Source: Adiantum capillus-veneris
Taxonomy: Eukaryota > Streptophyta > Polypodiopsida > Polypodiales > Pteridaceae
Reading direction: 5' to 3'
Assembly: GCA_014529385.2 (NCBI GenBank)
Contig: CM043954.1
Span: 93,545,247 to 93,609,246 of the forward strand
DNA length: 64,000 nucleotides
Part shown: piece after piece, positions 34,274 through 48,040 of the stretch
Numbering within the stretch: the stretch's first letter is position 1
Layout: every line of letters begins with the position of its first letter
The notes under the pieces: model-generated
Databases searched by the model: none
The model's input: only the letters and a program-made list of their open reading frames with translations
What the model was told of the DNA's origin: nothing
Position numbers and translations under genes: made by a program

Positions 34274-37200
34274 CTGGCAATAAAATGGAAAATAATCCGA
34301 TCAACTAAGGTTTTTAAGTTCCCCAGAGCAACACAATCTTTAGTTTGTAAGAGCATAAGAGGTTTACCTTCGAGAAGACCATTTCGTTCCGTGTGCACTC
34401 TCAGTTTTGTCGGTACTGTCGGAAACTTCCTCTGTGTATAGACTTGAGTAGCTGCACTCGAGGTTCATGCCCATGCTATGTAGTTTGTCGATTTGAAGCG
34501 TTGTAGAATCAACAGTAGACGCAGCCCCAGTAAAACCTCCTTGCACTACATCACTACAAGCCTCAGGTACAAGATTTGTACATCCATCCAAAAGAAGACT
34601 CCTTACAAGGCCAGAGCCTCTTCCAGCTTGGCCAGGATATGTGCCATGCACAGGAGATCCCAGCATATCATGATTACAAGCTGTTTGTTCAGCTGCTAAC
34701 TCATCCAAATTGGGTGAGCAAGGGGAGCATTGGTCTTCTGCTTCAGCCAGATGATGTTCACAAGTATCCAAACACTCATCGACAGCTTCATCAACTGCAG
34801 CTGCATCAGAAATGGCCACAGGCGATTGGGCTCGCAGTTGCAATGATCTCAGCAAAGCAGCTCGCCGGAGATCTGCAGCATAGCAAGGATCGCTTGGTGA
34901 GGGAGGAAAACGAGATTCTGCATCTGGGACACGTTGCTTTGGCTGTGTGCAAGGTAAAGGCATCGACGACAAGGAGAAGGCACTGACAACCGCATTATTG
35001 CCACCAAATGGCCCCTTGGATGACTTTAGGGGTGAAGCTGCCCTCGACGAATCAGATAAGGAGCTGAATGTGCGCTGTGGAGTCTCACAATAGCGGCCAG
35101 TTCTATAACAAATGCTATCATCACTGTCGTCTGACATATATGAATCAAGAGTGGATAGTTCATCACTGTTCACACAAAAAACTAATTCAGCAAACTGGCC
35201 ATCATGCACCAAACTTAAGTGCACAAGTACCTTACCCATTGCTTGGATATGAAGATAATGACTTAGAAACACCTGCGGTCTCTGTTAAAGCAGGAGAATC
35301 CATAGGTTCAAAAGTCTGAGGCGAGACTTTTGAGCCTCCAGAAAATGAATCACCAACTTTTAAACCATTGAGGCTTGATGCCATGACCTGCCAAGAGAGC
35401 ATCATGTGAATATAATAAAAAAACAGCACTAAAGCCCTGAAAGTTGAGACAAGAAATGGACATGAACACACCTGCACATGCACACACCAAAGATCGAACG
35501 ATCAATACACAAACAAGAACAGAATGCATCCTTGTGAATTGAGCCAAAAAACAGTGCACAAGGAGAAAGAAAAATATATACCTAGATGATTCCAGGAAAA
35601 GCCCAGATTCAGCTTTAAGGGAAAGTGCAAGAATAGACTCATGGAAGTCATCCACAAGTCATATATACCTAGGTGGATCCATAAGTTAATACAACTATCA
35701 GTGCCAGCATGCATACTATTGACTAAATACTACGATCCCCACTAGCATCGTTGGTGCCCAATAGGACTAGGCATTAATATATGCTCCCACAGCCCCACAC
35801 CACTCACACAAACAAGCATATACCAATACAAAGATCTGCGTACTGAGTTTCTGTCACGGTAAATGTGTGGCCAGTGTCTGCACAATGCAAGGCCAGAAAG
35901 ACCTGGATCTCTGCACGTTTGGAGAAACAATGCCAATCACTGAACAATGAATTCCAGACATTTGAGCACACTACAACAATGTTGTAATCCACTGGCTGTA
36001 GGGGAAGAGTTACTGTATGCATGTCACATGAGCTACAACTGCAGAAAAGCACGTGCAAACTTGCACGCGTGTGTGTGTGTCCCCATGTATACACAAATAG
36101 ATACATACAATCGACACAGGCAAGATAAAACATAGATGTGCATAAACATGCAAGCATAGAAAGTCCAAATATTCGCAGAAATTGTCACAACCTGATGACT
36201 AGGCAGACCGTACGCTGTACGGATGGGTGCTGGCATGGCAGGTGCTTTATAGCCAGCGATCAAGTGCGTTTAGTTGTGGCTTTTAGCAACCCTGTAGTCT
36301 AAACATAGAAAAGTACGGCCTATGTGCCCACCGAGAGCCAGAGACCTATTTGACCCATTTATTCTTTCGAAACACCGCCAGGGACACCCGTCTTAGGAGC
36401 CAACGCTTCTCCAAGACGAACTACGCCTCTCAAGCCTGTGTGTGCAGGTGATTTTATCTCTTTCTGAAAGGTGTTTTCAAGTTCAATTCTTTTAAGTTCT
36501 GTAATTGCAAGTCTTTTTTGTTCTCACCGCTTGTCAGGAGTTGCCATCTGGTTTTGAAAACAATAGAAATAGATTAAGTCCGCATGCTGAGAAGGAAAGG
36601 GCAAACTAAGAGACAAAAAGTTTATAACAAAATTTACTGGAGCCCGAAACACCCAAAGGAACTGCACAAGGTACACTAAAGCATGCTTGATAGCAACTAA
36701 AAGCAACAAGAAAAATGGAGGAGTGCAGCCTCACATAGCTATAATGAAAAAAGAAAGGTATAAGAATTTGATCCTCCTGCTCATTCTTTCGGTCTCGTTG
36801 AGAGGTCTTTGGACGTCAAAACTCCACAAAAACTGCTATCAAGCCCTCTTCCCATTTTTCTTGGACCTTGGTCCTTGCTACCTTTCCTTCTTCGTTCTCT
36901 CTCTCATTTAGTCATTGAGTGTCACTGTTCACAACGTAGGAGTAGAGGAATATACAAAAACATTTGACTTATTTCAGCCAAACAAAGGGGAGAGAGAGTA
37001 CAGAGAACAGAGAACTATTGAGCTGAGAACAAATTTTCTCCCCTTGTTTCACAGAATGTCTTTTATTTGTTGAAAGAAGGTTTACAAAAACATACACAGC
37101 AAAGTGGGGCACAATTCCCACTCTTACTTCCGATCTCTTGTGCTTGCACTTAGCAAGAAATATCTGATGGTTTTGGGGGCCTTTGCTCTCAATCTGAACC

Positions 37201-40200
37201 GAACCTCCTACCTAGGTCCCTCTAGTCTAAGAGACAAATCTCTTGCATCTATTACTCTTGAAAGCCTTTGCCTTCAAATCTGAGGGACACAGCCCAATCT
37301 GGAAGAATAAGGGTTCCCTATGTGTGTTTGAACGACGAATGTCTGCCATTTGAGGGACTACACCCTATCTAGGGGGGATTAAAATTCCTTGATCTGAGTC
37401 TTGAATCACAAATGCATGACCCTAGAAGCCCGAGGAGAATAGGGGAGTATCGGCTGGGAATGGCAGATTTTCAGATTTTTGAGCTTTATCTTGTGAGGCT
37501 CCCCCTTCTTAAATGCCCTTCCCCCACCCCTTACCTTCATTGTGCACACAAGCTTTCAAGGGTCAAAGCTCAAGCTCTACCCTCTCGAGTCTCAAGTCTC
37601 GACTCTCAAGCTCTAGCCTCGTTAGTCTAGATTGTAAGGTGCAGCGGAATGAATGTTTGCGCTTTGCTCAAGATGAGTGCTCCGAACTGTGCTCAAGGTT
37701 CCTTTTGTTCTTATGGAAGGTAGAGCCTTCCATTCTTAATGAGAGAATGCTATGATCACAAACAAAGTGAATGGACACTGTGCGTGCAAGTGTATGAGAC
37801 TGAGAGATAGAGAGAGTAGAGAGATACGACACCAGAGACTGTTGTAAAACCCTCCTCTGGAGGCCCCACTCTCGTCGACGAGAGTGGTCTACTTATGATT
37901 GCACAAAGTGGTACAATGACGATGCAATGGACTGATGCAACTTGGGACTATGCCGGCGACGACAACGGGGATGACGACGACGACTTAAGGGCTGAAATAT
38001 GTGGTCTTCTATCTGTTGTCCATGAAATGCTATGGCTGAAAATCTGGGACTGATTTCGGTGGCTGAAAAGGACTGTTTTGGCTGCGTTTTTTAGGGCTGA
38101 AATGGCGATCTCTTGCATGCATCTAGGGCTGAATCTGCTGCTGTATGGAATGCTGAAAACGCTGAACCATCTGCTGCAACAAGGGCTGAAATGGAAAACG
38201 CTGGGGCTGTAGGTGTGCTGGCGATCTATCCAATGCTGAAAACGCTAGAAGACTGTGGGCGATGAGGGAACTGGAAACGCTAGGGCTTGGAGAGGGAAAT
38301 CGCCAAGGCTTGTGGGTGCTGACGAGTTCTTGCTGAGAGAGAGGGAGTACTTGCTGCCTGAGGGCTTGTTGTGCTCCTTGCTCATCTGCCCAAGAGTGCT
38401 AGTCTAGGGTTGCGGTGGCTGAAAATGACTGTTTTGGCTGCGTTTTTGAAGGCTGAAATGGCGATCTCTTGCATGCATCTAGGGCTGAATATGCTGCAGT
38501 ATGGAATGCTGAAAATGCTGAACCATCTGCTGCAACAAGGGCTGAAAATGGAAAACGCTGGGGCTGCTTGTAGCGTTAGTAAAAACGTTGGGGCTGTAGG
38601 TGTGCTGGCGATCTATCCAATGCTGAAAACGCTAGAAGACTGTGGGCGATGAGGGAACTGGAAATGCTAGGGCTTGGAGAGGGAAATCGCCAAGGCTTGT
38701 GGGTGCTGATGGGTTCTTGCTGAGAGAGAGGGAGTACCTGCTGCCTGAGGACCTGTTGTGCTCCTTGCTAATCTGCCCAAGAGTGCTATCTAGGGTTGCT
38801 TATATATTAACTTAGAAAAATTGTCCTACCTACTTTTGTTGGGAAGTCACTTAAATTAATAAGTGAAAAATATCAAACATAGGGAAAATAGGCTAAATCA
38901 CTGGAAAAATCCCTTAACTGATTCTGATGGATTCTGATGGGAATATTGATGATCATGTTGTGTGCAACCAGAGGATATGCATCTACACTAAGTGACTAGG
39001 CATGCACGGTCTACGAATAGACTCACAAAAGTGTCAGATCACTTCTAATCTAGACTGACTGGACTCTGTTATGCTGTAGCTTGTCCACGGACACATAGGG
39101 TTGGATGTGTCACGTGACATCTCCTCCTTTTCAAAGTGAAGTACTGGTACCGAGCTGTATGGCGTCGAGGGAGATCGCCAATAGCATCCGGAATCCTGGA
39201 AGGGACTCTTCGCTGGCCCACTCTGATGTGTGGGTCGTGCGGTACTTGAACTTCATAAAGGTCTGCAACGCTTGCTTCTTTGGGCCGCGCCGCAGCGACA
39301 CAAAGTCTTCTGTGGCTCTTTCCTTGCTTCAACTTCGTCTAGAGACCTGCTTCTTTCGTCTTCAAGAATCTTCATGGCTGAAAATTCCTAAAACCATTTC
39401 CAACACAAAACCATGAACATACCCATTCCATGTAAAGTGAAGGAAAAAAATCTTGTCTTCGCTAAAGACTGTGTATGCAATGTAGATGTTAGGTGCAACG
39501 GAATGAATGTTGTATTTTCTCAAGATTAGTGATCTTTATTTGCTCAAGGTTCCTTTTAGTTCTTAGGGAAAGAGAGAGCTTTCCGTCTTGTAGAGTGTTG
39601 TGGTCACGAACAAAGTGAGTGGATATTGTGCGTGCAAGTGAATGAGACTGAGAGAAGGAGAGAGAAGAGATACGACACCCAAGAGTTTGTAAAACCCTCC
39701 TCCGAAGGCCCCACTCTCGTCGGCGAGAGTGGTCTATGTCTTGATTGCACAAAGGTGTACAATGCGTATGCAATGGACTATGCAACTTGGTCTATGCCAA
39801 TGACGACGACGATGGCGACGACGACGACGACGACGATGGCTGAAATCTGAGATCTTCTAATCGCTGAATTTCGTGACTGTTTCGGTGGCTGAAAATGACT
39901 GTTTTGGCTGCGTTTTCGAGGCCTGAAAATAGCTATCTTCTGCAAGGCTTCAAGGGCTAAATCTGCTACTGTGTCTACTGCTGAAAACGCTGCTGTTCTT
40001 AAGCATTTATGGCTGAAAAACCAAAACGCTGGTTTTTAGGGTTTCTGCGTTTTTAGGGTTTTTGAAAAACGCTGAAGCTTCTGAAGTCAAAAACACTGGC
40101 CTTTCTCTTCTTGCTAGCGATCTCTGGCGTGGAAGGAACGCTAGGGAGAGAGAAGTGAATTGCCGGCGATGGTGCTGCGGGGAGTGGCCTCGCCAAGGGA

Positions 40201-43200
40201 ATGGAGAGGGTTCTTGCTGAGAAGGTGCCTGTTGAGCAAGGTGCTTCTGCTGCCTCCTCTGCCATTTAGTGCTAACTTGGGTTTGCTTATATAGAAACTT
40301 AGCAAAATTGCCCTACCTACTTTTGTAGGAAAGTCACTTAAAAATAATAAGTGAAAATAACAATAAATAGGAAAATAGGCTAAATGCACTGGAAAATTCC
40401 CCTAACTGATGGGAATGGATTCTGATGGGAATTCCGATGATCATGCTGTGTGCAACCGGAGGATATGCATCTATGCTAAGTGACTGGGCATGCACGGTCT
40501 ACGAATAGACTCACAAAAGTGCCAGATCACTGCTAATCTAACTTGATCGGAACTGACTGAACCTTGCTATGGTGTAGCTTGTCCACGGACACATAGGGTT
40601 GGGATGTGTCACGTGGCATCCCCTCCTTTTCAAGTGAGGTACTGGTACCGAACTGTATGGCGTCGAGAGAGATCGCCAACAGCATCCGGAATCCTGGAAG
40701 GGACTCTTCGCCGGCCGACTCTGATGTGTGGGTCGTGCGGTACTTGAACTTCATAAAGGTCTGCAACGCTTGCTTCTTTGGGCCGCAAAGCGACACAGTC
40801 TTCTGAATCTCCTTTCTTGCTTCAACTTCGTCTAGAGTCCTGCTTCTTTCGTCTTCAAGAATCTCCATGGCTGAAAATTCCTGAAACCCTCTCCAACACA
40901 AAACCATGAACGTACCTATTCCATGTAAAGTGAAGGAAAAAAATCTTGTCTTCTCTAAAGACTGTGTATGCAATGTTATTCAGAACACTTCCAAAGATCT
41001 GATACCAATGTTAGGTGCAGCGGAATGAATGTTGTATTTTCTCAAGATTAGTGATCTTTATTTGCTCAAGGTTCCTTTTAGTTCTTAGGGAAAGAGAGCT
41101 TTCCGTCTTGTAGAGTGTTGTGGTCACGAACAAAGTGAGTGGATATTGTGCGTGCAAGTGAATGAGACTGAGAGAAGGAGAGAGAAGAGATACGACACTC
41201 GAGAGTTTGTAAAACCCTCCTCCGAAGGCCCCACTCTCGTCGACGAGAGTGGTCTATGTCTTGATTGCACAAAGGTGTACAATGCGTATGCAATGGACTA
41301 TGCAACTTGGTCTATGCCAATGACGACGACGATGACGACGACGACAATGACGACGACGATGGCTGAAATCTGAGATCTTCTAATCGCTGAATTTCGTGAC
41401 TGTTTCGGTGGCTGAAAATGACTGTTTTGGCTGCGTTTTCGAGGCCTGAAAGTAGCTATCTTCTGCAAGGCTTCAAGGGCTAAATCTGCTACTGTGTCTA
41501 CTGCTGAAAACGCTGCTGTTCTGAAGCATTTATGGCTGAAAAACCAAAACGCTGGTTTTTAGGGTTTCTGCGTTTTTAGGGTTTTTGAAAAACGCTGAAG
41601 CTTCTGAAGTCAAAAACACTGGCCTTTCTCTTCTTGCTGGCGATCTCTGGCGTGGGAGGAACGCTAGGGAGAGAGAAGTGAATTGCCGGCGATGGTGCTG
41701 CGGGGAGTGGCCTCGCCAAGGGAATGGAGAGGGTTCTTGCTGAGAAGGTGCCTGTTGAGCAAGGTGCTTCTGCTGCCTCCTCTGCCATTTAGTGCTAACT
41801 TGGGTTTGCTTATATAGAAACTTAGCAAAATTGCCCTACCTACTTTTGTAGGAAAGTCACTTAAAAATAATAAGTGAAAATACCAATAAATAGAAAAATA
41901 GGCTAAATGCACTAGAAAATTCCCCTAACTGATGCGAATGGATTCTGATGGGAATTCCGATGATCATGCTATGTGCAACCGGAGGATATGCATCTATGCT
42001 AAGTGACTGGGCATGCACGGTCTACGAATAGACTCACAAAAGTGCCAGATCATTGCTAATCTAACTTGATCGGAACTGACTGAACCTTGCTATGGTGTAG
42101 CTTGTCCACGGACACATAGGGTTGGGATGTGTCACGTGACAAAAAGGGATCACATAAAGACGCTGACTAAAATACAGAAAACGATCACGAATGAAACACT
42201 CTAACAATGCGTGCGTATCAATCATGCGAACACATAATACTTTCTGTGAGGGTTCTTTGGACCTAGGCTCGAGAGCCAAGATCGATTCTTCGTGATTGAT
42301 CGAATCTGCAACGAGGTTAGCTTCGCTAGAAAAAGCACCCACGAACACATCATCCTTGTGAACAATCACTTCTTCTTCATGCAATTCATCATGCTTGTGA
42401 GAAATCACATCTTGATCATGCAATCATCATGCTTGTCTTTATCATCCAAATCATCATGCTTATCATTGTCAATCAAATCATCATGCTGCTCACAATCGTG
42501 CAAATCCTGCGTGTCATGCTTTGGATTCTCCTGAATCCGTTCAATCTTGTCCTGCATATTAGCAATGAGAGATGGAGAATGAACAATGTCCTCTCCATGA
42601 ATGACAATGGGAGAATCACTTTTGGCATTGAGAGTGAAAGTGTTAGCCTCAAAATCAATGAGAGGGTTATTATCACGAAACCATCGAATGCCCAAAATCT
42701 TATCACATCCTGAGGAGAGGAGAAACAACAAATCTTCTAGTGAAGGCAGCTTGTTGAATTGCAAACAACACATCAAGGCACTCCTCCGTAATGAGAGCGT
42801 CCATACCAAGAACAAAGCGAAAGACCTTGATAGGAGATCTCGGACTAACTTCGAGGCGGGCTCTCTCAACAAGAGAGGGACTGATGACATCATGTATACT
42901 ACCTGAGTCAAACAATATGACAAAACGCTGCCCCGACGTACGACCATAACATTTAATGAGAGAATCATCAACGGGAGGGTCATGAGAAACATGGGGCACA
43001 CTCGTGTTGTCACTAATTGCATTGACAGAGGAAGTGGGTTCTGTGGATTCTTTAGATTCATTCGATTCAAGCTTAGGGCATGTTCTTTTTATGTGACCCT
43101 TAATGTGACAATGATAACAACGACCTTCCTTAGAATAAGTGCTTTGCTCTTCCGATGTGATGTATCCTCCTACAATTCCTTGTGTTACCTTTTCATCTGG

Positions 43201-46200
43201 AGTAAGCTTAGGTTTAGCAATTGTGTTAGCCTTACCCTTAGATTCATTGGAAGAATTCTTTCTAAGAGACTGTTGGAAGATTGGTTAGAAGAGTTACCAT
43301 TCTTACCGTTTTGAGGGTTCTGAGAAGTCTACGAGATACTTGTGGACGTCTTGTTCTCCTTAGGCTTTCCCTTGTTGTGCTTCATCTCCTGTGCGAGAGC
43401 AATCGCTACCGCCTTGTTGAAATCGATTGGATCAAGCACCTCGACATCGTACTTGATATACTCGTCCAATCCAAAAAGGAATGCCTCTTTGCGTTCATCA
43501 TCCGACTTGCGTAATTGGATACCTAGCTGCAAAACACGATTAGAAAAAGACATAACCGGCATACCATTTTGCTTGAGAGCGCGTCAATCGTCCTTCAATC
43601 GTGCGAGGTACTGAGGTGGCATAAACCGCGCCTTGAGCTTGTCTTGGAAATCAACACAATTGAAGGAAAGGGACGTGAATTCGTCGGCTTCCTCTAGGTG
43701 CGCGGCTAATTGTGCCTCTTGCCATGCGTGGTACCAATTAATGGCATCACCGGCAAGGTACATAGCTGCCGTCCAAACTTTGTTATTTCTTGTCTTCTTA
43801 GTTGTCGCAAAATAAGCATTAAATTGATGCAACCAAGAATGAATAACCGTAGCATCCATCTTACCGTCATACTTATTGAAAGTAAACTTCTCTGTGACTA
43901 GATGGTTGGAATCCGCATCGTGGCTTGCACCACTTGAGGAACTCCCATGATCTTTGGGTGGTTCGGTCTTCGAGGCTAACACTTGTCGAAGCAATCCTTG
44001 AGTGCGTAGCTCTCATTGAGCTGCACGCTCGGTCTCCCTTTTTGCTTTTCGTTCATTTCTTTCATCATGCTCGCGTTCGAAAGCAAGGCGATTGGTTTCT
44101 TGTTGTGCCAACGCAACTCGATTCGCTTCTTATTGTTGTATTGCATTTCTTTCATTTCGTTCTTGTTGTGCCAGCATCATGTCCATCATTGACTTGGCCA
44201 TCAGCTCCATAGGAGTTAGTACAACTCGTGGCGGAGATGGCGAAAGGGGAGGGTCGAAAAAATCACGCCGCCTCTCTCATGCTCATCACCTCTATGCAAA
44301 GTATCCATTCCGCTTCGGGTGACGACCATGCACTATGATATTTGGTTCTTAAGTTCACAAGGAACTTGGGTTCTTAAGGGTCTTGGGTTCTTGGATTCTT
44401 GGTCTCTTGAGGATCTTAAGGTTCTTGAGGTTTTCTTTCGCTTGCAAACCGTGTTTGAGAAGGATCTTCTCTTCACCTGAGTTCTACTCCTTTCCGCGGG
44501 CGCACCCCTTGGCGGCCTTGTGCTCACACCAAGGTTGCTTTTTCCCACCTCAAGTCGAGTGGCCGGCCGCTAAGTGCACGGTCCACTCTCAATGAGTGAA
44601 AAGAGACACAAGGGGAGGCTGGACAAGCCCATCTTTCTTGGGATTTGTCACGTGACACATCCAACCCTATGTGTCCGTGGACAAGCTACAGCATGATCAG
44701 GGTTCAGTCAGTCCAGTCAAGTCTAGATTAGCAATGATCTGCCACTTTTGTGAGTCTATTCGTAGACCGTGCATGCCCAGTCACTTAGCATAGATGCATA
44801 TCCTCTGGTTGTACACAACATGATCATCGGTATTCCCTTCAGAATCCATCAGATTCAGTCAAGGGAATTTTCCAGTGCATTTAGCCTATTTTCCCTATTT
44901 TTTGTATTTTTCACTTATTATTTTCAAGTGACTTTCCAACAAAAGTAGGTAGGGCAATTTTGCTAAGTTAATATATAAGCAAACCCAAGTTAGCACTAAA
45001 TGGCAGAAGAGGCAGCAGGAGCATATGCTCAACAAGCACCTTCTCAGTAGAACCCAAGCAGTAACCCCAGTCCAATTCGGGTTTCTTGCCATACCAACGG
45101 AATATTCCCTTTCCGATGCTCCCGTCACCCATCACGTGACGCATCATTGCCCCCTACCGAACTAACACTACAACCCCTTCGTGATGCTTAATGTCACCCA
45201 TCATACGACAAATCAAAGTTGTCCGTTCCTGATGGTATTTAATAATTTCAGTAGATCTACAATTCGTAACCTTACGGTTCAAGTGCAGGCATTTAAATAT
45301 CCTAATTTCGATAAAAGTAAATTACTCCAAAAAAAAAAATTCATTTAGCAACACGCTCACAATGTAAATTTTTTTGGCTAAATATCACTAATTTGGCTAA
45401 AAACACAATTTAAACCCTAGGATTTTGGCTATAACTAGGAGTTAAATTTTACATACTATCACCAAAAATATAAGCATTAGGTAAGATGTATAGACTTTTA
45501 TAGCTAAATTTTTAATTTTTATCTGAAGTTAGAAAATTTATGTTAAAATTTAGAAAATTAGCTCTTCTAAATGAAAATCATATTACACTTTATTAATCAT
45601 TTTGACTTAGATAGTGTTTGAGAAGCTAATTTTGTTCCTAATACTATTATAAACCTTGACAAAACTTTGATAATTTTGCTCAAAATTCTATAGTTTATGT
45701 CCAAATAGTTAAGCAAAAAGCTTAGGCTTTGTCTAAAAAAAATACACTACACGCTCACAAAGTTGCCAGAACACTTCCTAAATTGTCCTCAGTTACAGCT
45801 TGTCCACATGCACATAGGGTTAGATGTGCACGTGACACGGGACCACTCCATAACCTAACAAAGAAGATCCCTTTCGAATGGGGAAAGAGACAACAAGCTG
45901 CCTTTGACAAGCTAAAACATCTTTTGAGCCATGGTCCTATTCTGATAGTACTAGACTTAAGGAAACCATTTGAGATGGTTGGAAAGTTTAACCATCTTCC
46001 GCTTATGAGTAGATTGTATCTTTAATCTCGCCTTCTCAAACTTGAGTAAGACCAATTAATCGATTGTCAAATCCAAACTCCTTTTGTGCTTGTCGGCAAC
46101 TTTCTTATGTTTTTCTTGAGAGCGTAACATTGCTCTCTTGACTTGCCCATAGGCAGTGTCTATATCTCTGACAAACTCATCTATTGCAAATATCTTATCC

Positions 46201-47495
46201 TTAGTTAAATGGTTCGGTGGGAGAAAGGCTTACCCTAAAGGATCTCAGAAGGAGCTTTGCCCGTAGAAGAATGTACGGCATTGTTATACGCGTACTCGAC
46301 AAGAGACAAATAATTTCCTAGTCAAAATGTTTGTCCGACACATACGATTTCAACATATGTAACACTGTGGAGTTGGCAATCTCACTCTGCCCATCCGTTT
46401 GGAGATGATATGTAGAAGACTTCGTACCAAGGTTATCAAACAAGGCACACTAAAAGTTTTCTGTCATGCGAGGATCAAGTTTTTTAGCACACATTTTCAA
46501 ACAATTTTATTCTTCCAACCGTATGGAGGAGTTGGAAATGAAACATGGACAAGAAGTTTACCCGTCTCATTTGCTTCTCAGTTAATTTCCCTTGTGAAGA
46601 AAATATCTTAGACTCTCATGATTTGTTTTGATAACAAAGTTCGCTCCTTGAAGATAATGCTTCGAGGTAGACAAGGCGTGAATCACAGCCATAAGCTCCT
46701 TCTTGTAGATCAAGGCATGCAATTCTACATCCTAGCCATCTGCTTCAAAAGCCATTGCATGGGCTTCTAGGTTAGGCACTGCACAGATGCAATCACCTAC
46801 AGCATCACGGTGAATCACTATGGGCCATTTAAGATAATTGACCAAGTGAACGATGTAACATTCCGATTAGAGCTACCACCTAATTGGAGGATCTACAATG
46901 CTTTCCATGTTAGTTTACTTCAGTCAATAGATCATTCACCATCAAGAGCGGCGACTTAAGTCCGGAAAGATTACACGAAAGTATAAGGACTACTCCACTT
47001 TCAATGCTCAATGGATGACCGAGCAAGAATTAGCACCTTATCCCAAGATTCTAGAAGGATATGTACAAGCACAACAGCTGAGGACAATTAATTAGAATGT
47101 TGCTAACTTGACTATTTTCTTATTTTCAGTGTAATTTCTATTTAATTAAATTAGGATATTGAAATTTCTTCTTTTCAGTGTAATTTCTATTTAATGAAAT
47201 TAGGATATTCAAATTTGTATTTCACTGTAATTTCTATTTAGTGAAATTAAAAAATTTTAGTGTAATTTCTATTTAATAAAATTAATATATTTAAAATTTG
47301 TGCACTTCAAAACTGTTAAGTTGGAAACTATAGATCTACAAGAACTAATAAAAGCCATTAGGAACGGTAAAGACTTGTCACCTATCGCTTGGGTTAAAAA
47401 AAACCCTATGCAAGGCATGACATGTACAATGGGACGACATCACGTGCCGACTGGAAAGAACGGACTAGGACAAACTTTTAGCACTTCAATACAAT

Positions 47496-47542
<47 letters not shown>

Positions 47543-48008
47543 GGAGTCCCACTCCAAACGGCAGTGACCCCAAACCCTGCAGTGTGGCACCCCTCTTTCT
47601 TTATACTGCTCAACAAGGTACAAGCTCTAGAAACTCTACTCTACTCTCCACGTGGTACTCTGAGAGAGAGAGCCCATACGAATTATTTAGAGGCCCTTGG
47701 CCTATCCAAAAGCAGGTACACGAAAAGCAATTGCTCTAAAAGCATTTGGTCCAAAAGCAAGCGACCATTGGGCTGGTTTGTACAAAGTGCCACGCCATCA
47801 GTTGCTTCCGCCAATTGCAGGCTGGTCCGTACAATCTTGCTATGTCATCATGCTCACGCAATTTGCATTCTGCTAGTTGTTTTTAGGGTTTTAGGTCCTT
47901 GGGCCGGTTCTTGTAAGTTGGGCAAGGTTAGGATTTTTAATCCTAACCCTCTTTGGGTTTTAGGCCCCTAAGCCATCTTCAATAAGTTGGTAGGGTCCTC
48001 TTCTTCTT

Positions 48009-48040
<32 letters not shown>

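Larger units (their letters stand above)
37633..42141 (-). mobile_element. Three-LTR array of a non-autonomous LTR element (LTR-internal-LTR-internal-LTR)
   Basis: On the minus strand the order is LTR (41009-42141), internal (40619-41008), LTR (39487-40618), internal (39120-39486), LTR (37633-39119). LTRs begin TGTCACGTGACACATCC and end CACCTAACA. The right internal region starts with TTGGTATCAGATC (Met-tRNA-type primer site). Both internals end with a GGAGGGGA/GGAGGAGA-type polypurine tract. Internals of only 367-390 bp cannot encode enzymes; each holds a short frame beginning MEILEDERSR(T/S)LDEVEARKE of unknown origin. The middle and right LTRs look about 98% alike, while the left LTR is longer and much more diverged. 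The array probably arose by unequal recombination between related copies. As a non-autonomous unit it depends on enzymes supplied elsewhere. Confidence 0.85.

Noticed and set aside
34364-35272. Single-exon 302-codon gene on the minus strand
   Set aside because: Its first 35 codons are read-through of a 70-bp intron with clean GT/AG ends. The spliced four-exon model keeps frame and gives a conserved-looking N-terminus.
40606-40806. Plus-strand frame in the array internal region
   Set aside because: The minus-strand frame starting MEILEDERSR is kept in both internals and reads in element orientation; the plus frame is a shadow.
37633-42141. Three tandem copies of a host gene cluster or satellite
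   Set aside because: TG...CA ends, a Met-tRNA-type primer site and polypurine tracts at the unit borders show LTR-element structure.
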